This document shows positions 25,837 to 34,132 of a stretch of 44,210 nucleotides of DNA, in pieces. Within the stretch, counting starts at the first letter, position 1; each line of letters starts with the position of its first letter. The notes under the pieces are model-generated. The model saw nothing but the letters and a program-made list of their open reading frames with translations, had not been told where the DNA came from and did no database searches. Source of the stretch: a virus; IMG/VR virus record IMGVR_UViG_3300009164_000134, positions 1 to 44,210 of that record; one strand, 5' to 3'. The translations under genes were made by a program, and so were the position numbers.

Positions 25837-26143
25837 TATTGAACAGGAACTAATACGTCTCGTTGAGAGACTTGAGGTACAAACCGAACAATTCGAAACA
25901 CTGGCTATGGACTGTGCTAAAAAAGAAGCTCTTTATAAATCTAACTGGGCAAAAGAATATCTTTCGGCTAAGGGCTCTATCAAAGAGAGAGAATCTTGGG
26001 CTGATTACAAGATGGACCAACAGAGTTTTGAGTACAAATGTGCTGAGGCTTTGGTTAAATCTAAAAGAGAAAGTCTCTACTCAATTAGAACATCAATAGA
26101 TGCAATACGAACCCTGAACGCAAACGTAAGAACGCAGGTATAA
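25808..26143 (+). CDS. Small coiled-coil protein following the RuvC-like gene
   Basis: A 111-residue, highly charged, almost entirely helical protein with no motifs beyond a conserved-looking segment WAKEYLSAKGSIKERESWAD (residues 47-66). It overlaps the RuvC-like gene by 29 bp; the ATG at 25808 is preferred over an upstream GTG because GTGGG then serves as ribosome binding site. Proteins of similar look follow recombination genes in actinophages, but I cannot name the family. Co-expression with the resolvase suggests a part in recombination or replication. Confidence 0.75.
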   Translation: MRTSPISQVDIEQELIRLVERLEVQTEQFETLAMDCAKKEALYKSNWAKEYLSAKGSIKERESWADYKMDQQSFEYKCAEALVKSKRESLYSIRTSIDAIRTLNANVRTQV

Positions 26144-26144
26144 A

Positions 26145-27017
26145 ATGGCAAACGGAATACACAAGTCTTTACTCCCACTCGCAGTTGACATAGATACCCT
26201 GTCTCCACTCGGTGGTAACCCACGACATGGGAACGTGGAGGCAATCATGTCCTCTTATACAGAGTTTGGACAGATAAAGCCGATAGTTGTTCGCCCAAAC
26301 GTTGATGGCACTTCTACGATTATTGCGGGAAACCATCAATACCAAGCAGCCAAAAGACTTGGATGGGACAAGATTGCAGCAGTTGAATATCACGTAGATG
26401 ACAAGAGAGCTTTGGCTTTTGCGCTCGCTGACAATAGAACAATGGAGCTCGGTTACACCGAACCAGAACTACTCAACGACATCATCACGGAGATAAATGA
26501 ATTCTATCCGGAACTCATAGAAGGGCTTGGATGGGACGAGTACGAAGTTGCCGAAATAGAGCAGCGTTCAATCCGTGAAGATAACCAAGTTGTGTCTGGT
26601 GGGTCATACACAGCACCAACGATGGTAGCCAATAACGAATTTGCCGGCAATGGATTCTCACCTTCTTCAAGGGTGGATAGCTTTAGTAGTTACGAAGAAC
26701 GTGATGAAGATGAAGAACGACCAAAAGCATCAATAGACATGAATAACGTCTCAATAACGCGAGACAGGGATGGCAATCAACAAATCAATGCTCGTGCTGG
26801 AGTGGACCAGAACGATGCAGTTACTCGTGGTTCCACTACGGTTTCTCCGGGCTCTGCTCCTCAAGCTGTCGTACAGTACACAATCGTATTCGATAATCAC
26901 GACCAGCAAAGAACTTGGTACGACTTCATTAAGTGGCTCAAATCAGATGCCGCAGTAGTAGGTACAACGACCGCAGAACGATTGATTGACTTTATTCAAC
27001 AACATACGGAGATTTAA
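26145..27017 (+). CDS. ParB-like protein (first of two)
   Basis: A 290-residue protein whose N-terminal 130 residues match the ParB/Spo0J nuclease-CTPase domain: GGNPRHGN, a GQIKPIVVRP strand, and box II-like AGNHQYQAAKRLG (residues 61-73). The middle (150-235) is Ser/Asp/Glu-rich and probably disordered. Residues 240-288 form a small C-terminal domain (YTIVFDNHDQQRTWYDFIKW). In phages this class of ParB domain often accompanies DNA-modifying or nucleotide-activating enzymes and not partition ATPases, and no parA is present. It is followed without gaps by an 86-residue protein and the PP-loop enzyme, which suggests they act together, as in the IbrB-IbrA type pairs. Its own chemistry cannot be told from sequence. 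Confidence 0.85.
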   Translation: MANGIHKSLLPLAVDIDTLSPLGGNPRHGNVEAIMSSYTEFGQIKPIVVRPNVDGTSTIIAGNHQYQAAKRLGWDKIAAVEYHVDDKRALAFALADNRTMELGYTEPELLNDIITEINEFYPELIEGLGWDEYEVAEIEQRSIREDNQVVSGGSYTAPTMVANNEFAGNGFSPSSRVDSFSSYEERDEDEERPKASIDMNNVSITRDRDGNQQINARAGVDQNDAVTRGSTTVSPGSAPQAVVQYTIVFDNHDQQRTWYDFIKWLKSDAAVVGTTTAERLIDFIQQHTEI

Positions 27018-27277
27018 TGGCTATCGGTAGCGAAGGCGAAATAGGAACAACGTTTACTGTTTGGGGGAAAATGTCTCAAGCAGATAGAGACGCGTGGTTT
27101 AAGCACATGCGCGAGAATTGGGTGCCTTTACAAAAAGGTTACGCAACTCTTGTGTTGAAAAAAGAAAACAATCCGTTCTATGAGAGCAAAGAAGCTCGCG
27201 AATTAAGACAACTTAGGTCTCTTTATAATGAAGCCAAGGCCGAGATACAAAGACTTTCACAGATTGCAAAATACTAA
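27017..27277 (+). CDS. Small hypothetical protein in the ParB-PAPS reductase module
   Basis: An 86-residue protein overlapping the stop of the ParB-like gene by one base and touching the start of the PP-loop gene. A GGAG site lies before the ATG. The N-terminal half is beta-prone (IGTTFTVWGKMSQADRDAWF) and the C-terminal 35 residues form a charged helix. No family recognised. The gapless arrangement suggests a dedicated partner of one of the two neighbouring proteins. Confidence 0.75.
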   Translation: MAIGSEGEIGTTFTVWGKMSQADRDAWFKHMRENWVPLQKGYATLVLKKENNPFYESKEARELRQLRSLYNEAKAEIQRLSQIAKY

Positions 27278-28411
27278 ATGACCCGCCAAAGAATGTTTCT
27301 AGATATGAGCTGTGTTGATGCTGCGCGTCAGCGGATAAGGCATGTCTACGACACGTTTGATACGGTTTGCGTTCAATTCTCTGGAGGCAAGGACAGCACT
27401 GCAATTCTTTTACTCGCCAAAGAGGTACATGAAGAACGCGGATTAGGTCCAGTAAAAGTAATCTTTCGCGATGAAGAAATGGTTAGTCCTGCAACCATCA
27501 AGTATGTAGAGATGGTTAGAAACTATGACTGGGTTGATATGGAATGGTACTGCCTTCCATACCCTGCGGAGATATGGGTTCTTGGACACCGCATTACTAC
27601 TCTTCTTTGGAGTCAAGAAAGATTCGAGCAGAACCGCTGGGTTCGTGACATGCCTGAGTGGGCAATAACTGGGAAGAACTTTGGTTTAACTCACAGTGTG
27701 TCTCTTCCTGAACAAACCGACTACTACACCATGCAGGGGAAGAAGGGGAACGTAGCCTTCCTTACTGGAGTACGAGCAAGCGAGTCAATGATTCGTTACC
27801 GCTCTATTGTTCAGAAGCTTCATGAGAACTACATCAACACTCCATACAAGCTCAAAAAAGGAATACCTCTCAAGTTTGCAAAAGTCATTTATGACTGGAA
27901 CACGAATGACGTTTTCAAGTTCATCATTGAAGAGCATGGTGCTCCTTACTGTGAGTACTACGACTTAGCTGCCGCCACCGGGAGCAATACAAGAATCGGA
28001 ATTCCGCTTCATGCAACTGCCATTAGAAGAATTGGTGACGTGATTGCAACGGAGCCAGAGTTCTACGACAGGCTCTACGAATGCTTTCCATACATAGATG
28101 CACAGCGCCGACTGTGGCCAGAGTTTGATGTTGAGAAACTTATTGCTAGTTACGCTCGCCACGGGTTTGACGGAGCGTCAGCTTTTGTTGATGATTACTT
28201 GGTTGGTTCACGGCGTCAAATGGAAGCACGTGTCTATATAGGCAAGTTTAGGAAAAAACACCTCACGGACCCACACGGGTATCCGGTGTCGTGGCTTATC
28301 AGAAATCTAATGCTTAACGAAATAGACGTTAACTCACCTACGCCGGTTGGCCCCAAGACAAGGGCCTATACAATCAGAGCCGCAGAAGAAGAACTAGAGG
28401 AAAACCTATGA
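27278..28411 (+). CDS. PP-loop enzyme of the PAPS reductase family
   Basis: A 377-residue protein with the ATP-pyrophosphatase P-loop SGGKDS at residues 35-40 in the context VCVQFSGGKDSTAILLL, as in PAPS reductase, ATP sulfurylase CysD and DndC. A second family signature is GVRASESMIRYRS, which normally contacts the nucleotide. The redox cysteine motif of true PAPS reductases (ECGLH) is not seen, so sulfate assimilation is unlikely. The C-terminal 130 residues are an extension with aromatic and charged residues. It sits between two ParB-like genes and overlaps the second one by 4 bp (ATGA). Members paired with ParB, such as IbrA with IbrB, are regulators or act in nucleic-acid modification; which applies here is unknown. 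Confidence 0.88.
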   Translation: MTRQRMFLDMSCVDAARQRIRHVYDTFDTVCVQFSGGKDSTAILLLAKEVHEERGLGPVKVIFRDEEMVSPATIKYVEMVRNYDWVDMEWYCLPYPAEIWVLGHRITTLLWSQERFEQNRWVRDMPEWAITGKNFGLTHSVSLPEQTDYYTMQGKKGNVAFLTGVRASESMIRYRSIVQKLHENYINTPYKLKKGIPLKFAKVIYDWNTNDVFKFIIEEHGAPYCEYYDLAAATGSNTRIGIPLHATAIRRIGDVIATEPEFYDRLYECFPYIDAQRRLWPEFDVEKLIASYARHGFDGASAFVDDYLVGSRRQMEARVYIGKFRKKHLTDPHGYPVSWLIRNLMLNEIDVNSPTPVGPKTRAYTIRAAEEELEENL

Positions 28412-28968
28412 CAAAGCTAGATATCGAATACGTTGACCCAAGAACTTTAGTTATACCTGACTGGAGAGCTACGTATTTACTACGCCCAGAGATGCTTGTT
28501 GTCTCTGCTTCCCTCTCGCAATACGGGTTCATACAGCCAATCCATGTACGAACAAGCACTAGGGAAATTATAGACGGGTCAGAGCGAGTCCTTCTGGCTA
28601 TGAATATTAGACAGATACTTGACCATTCAGACGGTCTCGTCCCAGCCGTATTTCACGACTTAGACAAAATGGACGCAATGATGCTCCATTTGAGATTAAA
28701 CCGCGGACACACCCAGATGGTTGCCGCCAAAACCTCACAGATAATTAGAACAGTTAAACGTTCTGGCAAATACGGCAAAGACGATTTTGAAGCAATGTTA
28801 TGCATGAGAAGCGAAGAATTAGCCTTAATGCTTGACGGGACAATCTTCAAAGCTCGCAAAATCAAGGAACACAACTATGCAAGAGCATGGATTCCGATAG
28901 AAGCGCCATCTGGAAAAGAGAGCGGGGAAAGCGTAATTATTGAACGCCCCCCAAATGCTGACCGTTAG
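28408..28968 (+). CDS. ParB-like protein (second of two)
   Basis: A 186-residue protein with a compact ParB N-terminal domain: YVDPRTLVIPDWR, then LSQYGFIQPIHVRTS, then IDGSERVLLAM (residues 55-65). The last stretch corresponds to the G-E/H-R box, with Ser in place of His. A helical part with RLNRGHTQMVAAKTSQIIR follows, similar to the recognition-helix region of longer ParB proteins. It starts inside the stop of the PP-loop gene with a GAGGA site, so the two are translationally coupled. Together with the first ParB-like gene it brackets the PP-loop enzyme. Confidence 0.8.
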   Translation: MTKLDIEYVDPRTLVIPDWRATYLLRPEMLVVSASLSQYGFIQPIHVRTSTREIIDGSERVLLAMNIRQILDHSDGLVPAVFHDLDKMDAMMLHLRLNRGHTQMVAAKTSQIIRTVKRSGKYGKDDFEAMLCMRSEELALMLDGTIFKARKIKEHNYARAWIPIEAPSGKESGESVIIERPPNADR

Positions 28969-28982
28969 TTAACACCTTTTAA

Positions 28983-28991
28983 TGGTATATT
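28983..28991 (+). promoter_or_regulatory. Extended -10 promoter for the basic-protein gene
   Basis: TGGTATATT is an extended -10 element 24 bases before the ATG at 29016, with AAGGAG between. Short matching arms ATGGT (28982-28986) and ACCAT (28999-29003) flank it and could be half-sites of an operator. Confidence 0.45.
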
Positions 28992-29015
28992 TTAAATAAC
29001 CATAAGGAGTTTAAT

Positions 29016-29729
29016 ATGCCAGGTGTACGCTACGGCCCAGACATTGCTGATGATGCCGCATATATTATGAATAACCTTGTATCTATTAACAAGCGCCAGC
29101 GTGATTTAGAGAAAAAAGGCAAAAAACTCACGGCAAAAGAAAGCCGCAATAAAGACAAACTTGCCAGTTTGGCTGATGGAATATTTGGCGTATCACGTGC
29201 AGATATTGACCAGAACAAGTTCGGCGACATGGGCAAACTAGCGCAATATAGCGCGTACGGAAAAAGCACTAGAGGCAAAGCGTACAAACGTTCAAAAATG
29301 GCTAAAAATGCACGTACTGGCAAAATACGTCAGCGAGAAATCGCGGCTGAACACTTACGAAGAAGTGATAATAAAGTATCTCGTGGATTGGATTCGTCCT
29401 CAAGCGGAGGTGCATCTTACTTGGGAAGAACCAAAACTAAAAGATTTGCAGCGCTTCATGATGCAGCACAGGCACGTGCAGCTAAAAAAGGGGTTAGCTA
29501 CCAAGGAAGAACAGTAAGAAGCAATAGTCAGGAATCTATCGACAATCTTGGTGTTGCCAATGTAAGTAAAGGTTCACTAGGTCGGGCAGCTGCTGGCCTA
29601 TCCAAGACAGGCTCGCTTAGACCACCAAAGCAATCGTCCGTGGCTCGCAGAAACCAAGGTAGCCGTGGCGGACCAAAGAAGCCTCCTGGACCAAAGAAGT
29701 CAACTAAGCCTACAAAAAGGAAAAAGTAA
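29016..29729 (+). CDS. Very basic hypothetical protein, possibly DNA-binding
   Basis: A 237-residue protein with an excess of Lys and Arg over acidic residues. The N-terminal 60 residues are helical (INKRQRDLEKKGKKLTAKES). The middle is Ser/Gly/Arg-rich with a repeated short element SYLGRTKTKR / SYQGRTVRS (residues about 134-143 and 162-170). The last 50 residues are a disordered Lys/Pro/Arg tail (GGPKKPPGPKKSTKPTKRKK), resembling histone-H1-like or internal DNA-condensing proteins. It has its own promoter candidate and an AAGGAG site. DNA binding, perhaps inside the capsid, is inferred from composition; no known domain was recognised. Confidence 0.8.
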   Translation: MPGVRYGPDIADDAAYIMNNLVSINKRQRDLEKKGKKLTAKESRNKDKLASLADGIFGVSRADIDQNKFGDMGKLAQYSAYGKSTRGKAYKRSKMAKNARTGKIRQREIAAEHLRRSDNKVSRGLDSSSSGGASYLGRTKTKRFAALHDAAQARAAKKGVSYQGRTVRSNSQESIDNLGVANVSKGSLGRAAAGLSKTGSLRPPKQSSVARRNQGSRGGPKKPPGPKKSTKPTKRKK

Positions 29730-30134
29730 CTAGTCGCCTAGCAGTTTTTTTTCGTGCAGGCCGAGGTTTATTTCAACATCACCCAACTCCGGGTCGTAGC
29801 CTTCGACAACGTCTTCAACCATGTCTTCATAGAATGGCTGACCTTCTATAGCAAAGTCTTCGTTTATTAAAAATTGTTTAACGCTGTCTACGGGTTTTAA
29901 AATAGCGGTATAAGAACCATCTTCGTTCTTTCCAGTAATACTTAGCCCTACTGCCGCCATTGAGGATATTGATATATCCCACATGTAATCAACAAATTCA
30001 GCCAGTGCTGCATCGTCTCCAGCAAGGTCTTCCTGTTCTTCGTTGAAGAAGTAAAACAACACCTCACAAACGTGGTTCATTACGTCAATAGTTGCAAGAC
30101 GTTTTTCTTCTCTGGAGAACGGTGTGGTGGTCAT
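29730..30134 (-). CDS. Acidic hypothetical protein convergent with the basic protein
   Basis: A 134-residue protein, strongly acidic (e.g. EEQEDLAGDDAALAEFVDY), helical in the N-terminal 70 residues, then a short beta-like segment (GLSITGKNEDGSYTAILKPV) and an acidic tail. Its stop codon lies directly against the stop of the basic-protein gene, with no spacer. There is no ribosome binding site; TAGCCT (30141-30146) ends 6 nt before the ATG, which fits a leaderless transcript. No family recognised. Its opposite charge to the neighbour invites the idea of an antagonist or chaperone, for which there is no direct evidence. Confidence 0.7.
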   Translation of the reverse strand: MTTTPFSREEKRLATIDVMNHVCEVLFYFFNEEQEDLAGDDAALAEFVDYMWDISISSMAAVGLSITGKNEDGSYTAILKPVDSVKQFLINEDFAIEGQPFYEDMVEDVVEGYDPELGDVEINLGLHEKKLLGD

Positions 30135-30140
30135 GCGTGA

Positions 30141-30146
30141 AGGCTA
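30141..30146 (-). promoter_or_regulatory. TANNNT -10 box for a leaderless acidic-protein transcript
   Basis: TAGCCT on the minus strand is followed by TCACGC and then the ATG at 30134; no ribosome binding site is present. Confidence 0.3.
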
Positions 30147-30194
30147 CACCCAAGGCGCTGTGTGGTCAAGCAAAGGTTGCTAGTCTGCGTGGTG

Positions 30195-30223
30195 GCAGAT
30201 AGATGATAAAATTTAATATCTGC
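30195..30223 (+). promoter_or_regulatory. Inverted repeat in the divergent region before the tail module
   Basis: Perfect 7-bp arms GCAGATA (30195-30201) and TATCTGC (30217-30223) enclose an AT-rich GATGATAAAATTTAA that contains a possible -10 (TAAAAT). The element lies between the divergent acidic-protein and connector genes. It could be an operator over the start of the tail transcript. No clear -35 box is seen. Confidence 0.4.
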
Positions 30224-30254
30224 AATTTATTGCATCAATTGACTCGAGGAATTC

Positions 30255-30905
30255 ATGCTTGTTGGCATCAATGACATAAAGACATACATGGATATTTCCC
30301 TCACTGCTCGGCAGGAAGATGCGGCAGAAATAATCCTCGCTGGACTTCAGAGCGAACTGGAGGGCTACCTTCGTCGACCTATTGAGGTCACCGAGTTTGA
30401 GGAAGAGCATGTTCTTCCGTCTAACCATACAGGTCTACCCATGGGGAGCTTCTTGACGACCATGCGCAGTAGTGGTGGGCTCATGAACTCGTATACCACT
30501 GTTGATTCTATAGATTCAACCACATGGGCATATCCGCCTCCAACCATTTACCTCAAGAACTCTCCAGTTGTGGAGATTTTGGAAGTTCGCGTTAAGCCAT
30601 TATTTGGCTCAGACCGAGTATTGGTAGAAGAACAGGACTACACGAAGCGCGTCTATGGCCTTGATTATTACTACGGCTATGCCGACGATAGGGTTACGAT
30701 TACCTATACTGCAGGCCTAGATGGTGCAGCCATTCCAGTATTTAAGTTATTGATACTCCGTGCAGCGACAAGAGAAATGCAAAATATGCACGATGACGTA
30801 GTTGGCGTAAAAGACCTAAACCCAAGAGGCGTTTCCGTCACGTCAACAGGATTTTTAGATTCGGAACTATCGTCTGTGAGAAGATACCGCAGAGTTCGGG
30901 TATAG
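30255..30905 (+). CDS. Head-tail connector (adaptor) protein
   Basis: A 216-residue protein with a GAGGA site. The N-terminal helices (INDIKTYMDISLTARQEDAA, then LAGLQSELEGYLRRPIE) are typical of gp6/gp15-like adaptor proteins that dock under the portal. A central beta-rich insertion (residues 50-150) contains LKNSPVVEILEV and a DYTK-x-x-YGLDYYYGY stretch that precedes VTITYTAG, a frequent ending of this domain in phages. The final helices (LLILRAATREMQNMHDDVVG) and a basic RRYRRVRV tail follow. It is the first gene of the tail module. The connector assignment rests on the helical pattern and gene order. Confidence 0.78.
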   Translation: MLVGINDIKTYMDISLTARQEDAAEIILAGLQSELEGYLRRPIEVTEFEEEHVLPSNHTGLPMGSFLTTMRSSGGLMNSYTTVDSIDSTTWAYPPPTIYLKNSPVVEILEVRVKPLFGSDRVLVEEQDYTKRVYGLDYYYGYADDRVTITYTAGLDGAAIPVFKLLILRAATREMQNMHDDVVGVKDLNPRGVSVTSTGFLDSELSSVRRYRRVRV

Positions 30906-30908
30906 GTC

Positions 30909-31388
30909 ATGGCGGACATTGAAGTAAGAATTCAGGTTCGTGTTCATGGAGAAGACGTCAAAGACAGATTAGATGGAATGCACGACAGGGCTCACAATAT
31001 GAGACCCGTTCTTCATTGGGCCGGAGGACACCTAGAACGCGCACTAGGCGAGAACTTCACCACGATGGGGGCAATGTCGGCTTTAGCCATGCTTAGAGGC
31101 GGATGGGCCCCACTTACGCCAAAATATGGAGCATGGAAGATGGCCCACTTTCCAGGAGAACCAACACTCGTGCAGACCGGTGGCCTATTTGCTGCGGTAA
31201 CACATATGGATGACGACATTTCAGACATGCGTGGAACCTACAGTGTTAACTCAAAAATAGCGAAGTTCCATCAATATGGAACAAGAGACATGGTTGCGCG
31301 TCCTATAGTCTTCGTACCTCGCGACTTTGATAGGGAGCTCGGCAAGAAAGCCAGCACCTACATTATGGAAGGCAGTAAAATTACGTGA
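30909..31388 (+). CDS. Virion morphogenesis / tail completion protein (Mu gpG-like)
   Basis: A 159-residue protein. The segment GWAPLTPKYGAWKMAHFPGE with LVQTGGLFAAVT (residues about 66-99) is the signature of the phage virion morphogenesis family, in which W-x-P-L, Y-x-x-W/K and L-x-x-T/S-G-x-L are conserved, followed by the HQYGTRDMVARPIVF stretch near the C-terminus (residues 117-135), also typical. These proteins act at the head-tail joint. It lies 3 bp after the connector gene and its stop overlaps the next start (GTGA). Confidence 0.83.
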   Translation: MADIEVRIQVRVHGEDVKDRLDGMHDRAHNMRPVLHWAGGHLERALGENFTTMGAMSALAMLRGGWAPLTPKYGAWKMAHFPGEPTLVQTGGLFAAVTHMDDDISDMRGTYSVNSKIAKFHQYGTRDMVARPIVFVPRDFDRELGKKASTYIMEGSKIT

Positions 31389-31987
31389 TTGAGCTAATGA
31401 ATGGCTCTCATTATGCCAAACAGTACGTTAATAGCTACCTTTCCACGGATATGCCACTACGGCTTATTACGTACAGAAATGGGTGGGGTCTTGACAGTCG
31501 TGAACTCCCAGACCCTGAACAGTTCATAATCCACGAACCGTTAGCAATAGATAGGTGGCCGTCAGTGATAACTACGGTGCTTTCTACTAATCAGTTAACA
31601 AGAATTGGTTTTGAGGGGAATAATCCCCTCTACCGAATCTCCTATTCAATGAGAACCTACATATGGGTCCGTACAGAGGGTTCAGAAGCATGTGGGCTAA
31701 TGAGGGACAGACTTACTACTGTCGTGCGCTCAGCCCTTCTTGACTACCCATGCTTAAAGGCATTTGATGCTCGCACCAACTTCAGAGCGTTAATAGATGA
31801 GGGGACTTTTAGAGAAGAGTTTTCAGACATTACTTTGCTAAAAGGTGACAGAGTTATGTCTGGTGCTTACATCGGTTACACGCTTGAAATAGATGAAGTT
31901 GTTGATAGGCAAGACCAAGGCACCATCGGTGAGATAGATGTAGATACCACATCTGTTGGTGTAGGCCAGGAACTTCCTGTCCTATAG
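31385..31987 (+). CDS. Tail terminator-like protein
   Basis: A 200-residue protein starting with GTG, overlapping the previous stop by 4 bp. The arrangement of an N-terminal helix, a beta-hairpin with RISYSMRTYIWVRTEGSEAC and a long helix (GLMRDRLTTVVRSALL), followed by two strands (RVMSGAYIGYTLEIDE), fits the small alpha/beta tail terminator proteins that cap the tail tube. The C-terminal 25 residues are acidic. The assignment depends partly on position just before sheath and tube. Confidence 0.65.
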   Translation: MIELMNGSHYAKQYVNSYLSTDMPLRLITYRNGWGLDSRELPDPEQFIIHEPLAIDRWPSVITTVLSTNQLTRIGFEGNNPLYRISYSMRTYIWVRTEGSEACGLMRDRLTTVVRSALLDYPCLKAFDARTNFRALIDEGTFREEFSDITLLKGDRVMSGAYIGYTLEIDEVVDRQDQGTIGEIDVDTTSVGVGQELPVL

Positions 31988-32112
31988 CTTGAAATTTTAT
32001 TTAAAAGTCTCTTGGAATAAGTTAAATAGATAGTTGCACAGAATATTAATACAGCCTCTGTACAATTGAAATCACATACGGTATTCCCCCTAATCCGAAA
32101 CAGGAAGGTCCT
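31988..32112 (+). other. Leader region before the tail sheath gene
   Basis: A 125-bp gene-free stretch, AT-rich at first (TTTTATTTAAAAG, GTTAAATAGATAG, GAATATTAAT), then with a short hairpin TACAG-CCT-CTGTA and a strong AGGAAGG site before the sheath start. Several AT boxes could be -10 elements but none has a convincing -35. A separate promoter for the abundant sheath and tube proteins is likely but not pinpointed. Confidence 0.35.
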
Positions 32113-33579
32113 ATGCCAGGCGTAGTAATCTCAACTTCAGTTAGAACAGGTCCATCGACAGCGACGGTCCGCGAGTCTTCACAATTCTTCGTAGCCGGCA
32201 AAGCCGAGCGAGGTCCAGCAGGTACAGCCGTAATGGTTGAAAGTCTTGCTGAATTCGAAGACACATTCGGTGGATACGTTTCGTATTCTAACTTGCACCC
32301 AACAATCGAAACTTTCTTTGAAGAAGGCGGAACCCGTGCTTACGTTTCTCGCGTAGTAGGTTCTGATGCAACAGTAGGAACCCTCAGTCTCAACGAAGGC
32401 GGAGTAGGTGGAGATGACTGCATCGCACTCACAGCAAACGGAGCAGGCGCATGGAGCTCTAACGTGACAGTAGACGTTACTCACCCAACAGCTTCAACTT
32501 TCAAGATTGATATCAAGTATTCGGGTGTTCTCAAATACACAACCGGAACTGTCAGTTCTGTATCTCAAGCAGTTGGCAGAATAAACCTCAGCTCCATAGC
32601 TGCTCGTTATGTTTCTGCTGAAGTTATTGATGCGACAATCGCGCGACCTGAAGTATCAACTGCCTCAGCATTGAGCGCCGGTGATGATGACAGAGATGCT
32701 ATTATTGTCGCGGATTACGTAGCAAGCCTTGAAGCCTTTAACGACGCCCTCGGAACCGGAGTGGTTGCATGTGCTGAAGACTCAAGCTCAACAGTAACTA
32801 ACGCTCTTGTTGCTCATGCAAATGCATACAGCAGAGTTGCTTTCTTGTATGACACAGAAAATGCAAATACAGCAAGCGTCAAGGCCAAGGCTCTCGCTAT
32901 CCAAGCAGAAGACAATGCAGAACATGCAGCAATCTTCTATCCTTGGATAGAGGTTCCAACAGCAACCGCTGGAATCACTCGCTTTATCCCTCCAGTTGGA
33001 TATGCTGCCGCAAAACGCGCAGTTGCCCACAACCAGACTGGACCACATCTTCCAGCTGCTGGTCTCTTGTCAGTAGCAAAGTTTGTTACAGGAATCAAGG
33101 CAGAAATAAGCAAAGTAACCGGCGATGACCTTGACGAAAACTATGTCAATGCAATTCGCGTCATTCAGAACACTGTGAGAATCTACGGAGCACGTTCATG
33201 CTCAGTAGATACGGACAACTTCCGTCACATCACACAGCAAGACGTTGTAAACTCAATCGTCACAATGTGCTACCGTTCACTTGAGGACCTTGTTTTCAGT
33301 ACAATCGACGGAAGAAATACAATCTTTGCAAGCATTGAGTCTCGTATAGTTGTAATTCTTGCTGGTATGCGTGACCTTGGTGCGCTTTACCCAGCATTCA
33401 ACGTCAATGGCAAGCAACTTGACAACGGATACACCGTTAAGTGCGACACCACAATCAACCCTGCTGCACAACTTCAGACTGGCCTCGTAAAGGCTAAAGT
33501 CGGAGTAAGAGTAAGCAGCGTTGGCGACAAGATTGAAATCGATATCGTCAAATCAAACTTAACAACATCAGTGGTCTGA
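32113..33579 (+). CDS. Tail sheath protein
   Basis: A 488-residue contractile-tail sheath subunit. The N-terminus MPGVVISTSVRTGP and the early PAGTAVMVESLAEFEDTFGG stretch are classic sheath features, followed by FFEEGGTRAYVSRVVG. The central insertion (about 90-190) is a variable surface domain. The C-terminal third carries IRVIQNTVRIYGARSCSVD, NSIVTMCYRSLEDLVF and the final strand region NGYTVKCDTTINPAAQLQTG with VKAKVGVRVSSVGDKIEID. Contraction of the sheath drives the tube through the host envelope. It is the main evidence that the phage is a myovirus. Confidence 0.95.
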   Translation: MPGVVISTSVRTGPSTATVRESSQFFVAGKAERGPAGTAVMVESLAEFEDTFGGYVSYSNLHPTIETFFEEGGTRAYVSRVVGSDATVGTLSLNEGGVGGDDCIALTANGAGAWSSNVTVDVTHPTASTFKIDIKYSGVLKYTTGTVSSVSQAVGRINLSSIAARYVSAEVIDATIARPEVSTASALSAGDDDRDAIIVADYVASLEAFNDALGTGVVACAEDSSSTVTNALVAHANAYSRVAFLYDTENANTASVKAKALAIQAEDNAEHAAIFYPWIEVPTATAGITRFIPPVGYAAAKRAVAHNQTGPHLPAAGLLSVAKFVTGIKAEISKVTGDDLDENYVNAIRVIQNTVRIYGARSCSVDTDNFRHITQQDVVNSIVTMCYRSLEDLVFSTIDGRNTIFASIESRIVVILAGMRDLGALYPAFNVNGKQLDNGYTVKCDTTINPAAQLQTGLVKAKVGVRVSSVGDKIEIDIVKSNLTTSVV

Positions 33580-33594
33580 TAGAGGAGTAACCCA

Positions 33595-34098
33595 ATGTCA
33601 AAAATTGCACAGAGACAAGTACTTGCGGAAATTGTTCCAAGTAACTTTGTTAACAATTTAAAACAGCAGTCAAATGTTCAAGGTAACTTGCCAGTATGGA
33701 ACGGTTTTCGTTTTGCACAAGTTTCTGGTGGCGAAATCACTGCTTCTGTAGAGAAAATCTACGAAGGCGGAAGTCGTCGACCTACGGTATTGTGTGCTCC
33801 GTCAGAAATCGGTGACATTACGCTTACCGCTCACTATGACGACGACATGAACCCAGCTTCAACAGCTTCGGGAATTGGTGAAAAAATTCAGAAGTTGCGC
33901 CGTTACGTAGGTGTTGCTTACTACAACATCACGGTATCTGTTTACGACTGTGACATCAAAGACCCAACCAACGACCGCTTCTACTACGATGCCCTCCTTG
34001 TTGGAATCACTGAGCCAGACGGCGACTCGTCATCTGGTGCCCCAGCTACATTTGCTCTTACCTTCGCAATCTCAGACGTAACCTCTACTCCTAGATAA
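33595..34098 (+). CDS. Tail tube protein
   Basis: A 167-residue protein directly after the sheath gene, with a strong AGAGGAG site. The beta-rich pattern (GFRFAQVSGGEITASVEKIY, then RPTVLCAPSEIGDITLTAHY) and a C-terminal strand set (YYDALLVGITEPD, ATFALTFAISDV) match contractile-tail tube subunits, which form the hexameric inner rings. Order sheath-tube-chaperone-tape measure is the standard one for myoviruses. Confidence 0.9.
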   Translation: MSKIAQRQVLAEIVPSNFVNNLKQQSNVQGNLPVWNGFRFAQVSGGEITASVEKIYEGGSRRPTVLCAPSEIGDITLTAHYDDDMNPASTASGIGEKIQKLRRYVGVAYYNITVSVYDCDIKDPTNDRFYYDALLVGITEPDGDSSSGAPATFALTFAISDVTSTPR

Positions 34099-34132
34099 TA
34101 GGTAGTTGCGCTACGGCGTGATAATGATGTGC

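Noticed and set aside
27278-28411. Sulfate-assimilation PAPS reductase
   Set aside because: The catalytic ECGLH cysteine motif is not seen and no cys genes are present; only the PP-loop family is supported.
29730-29752. T8 run after the basic-protein gene as a terminator
   Set aside because: The preceding stem is only CTAG-TCGC-CTAG (4 bp), too weak for an intrinsic terminator, and the bases encode the end of the convergent gene.
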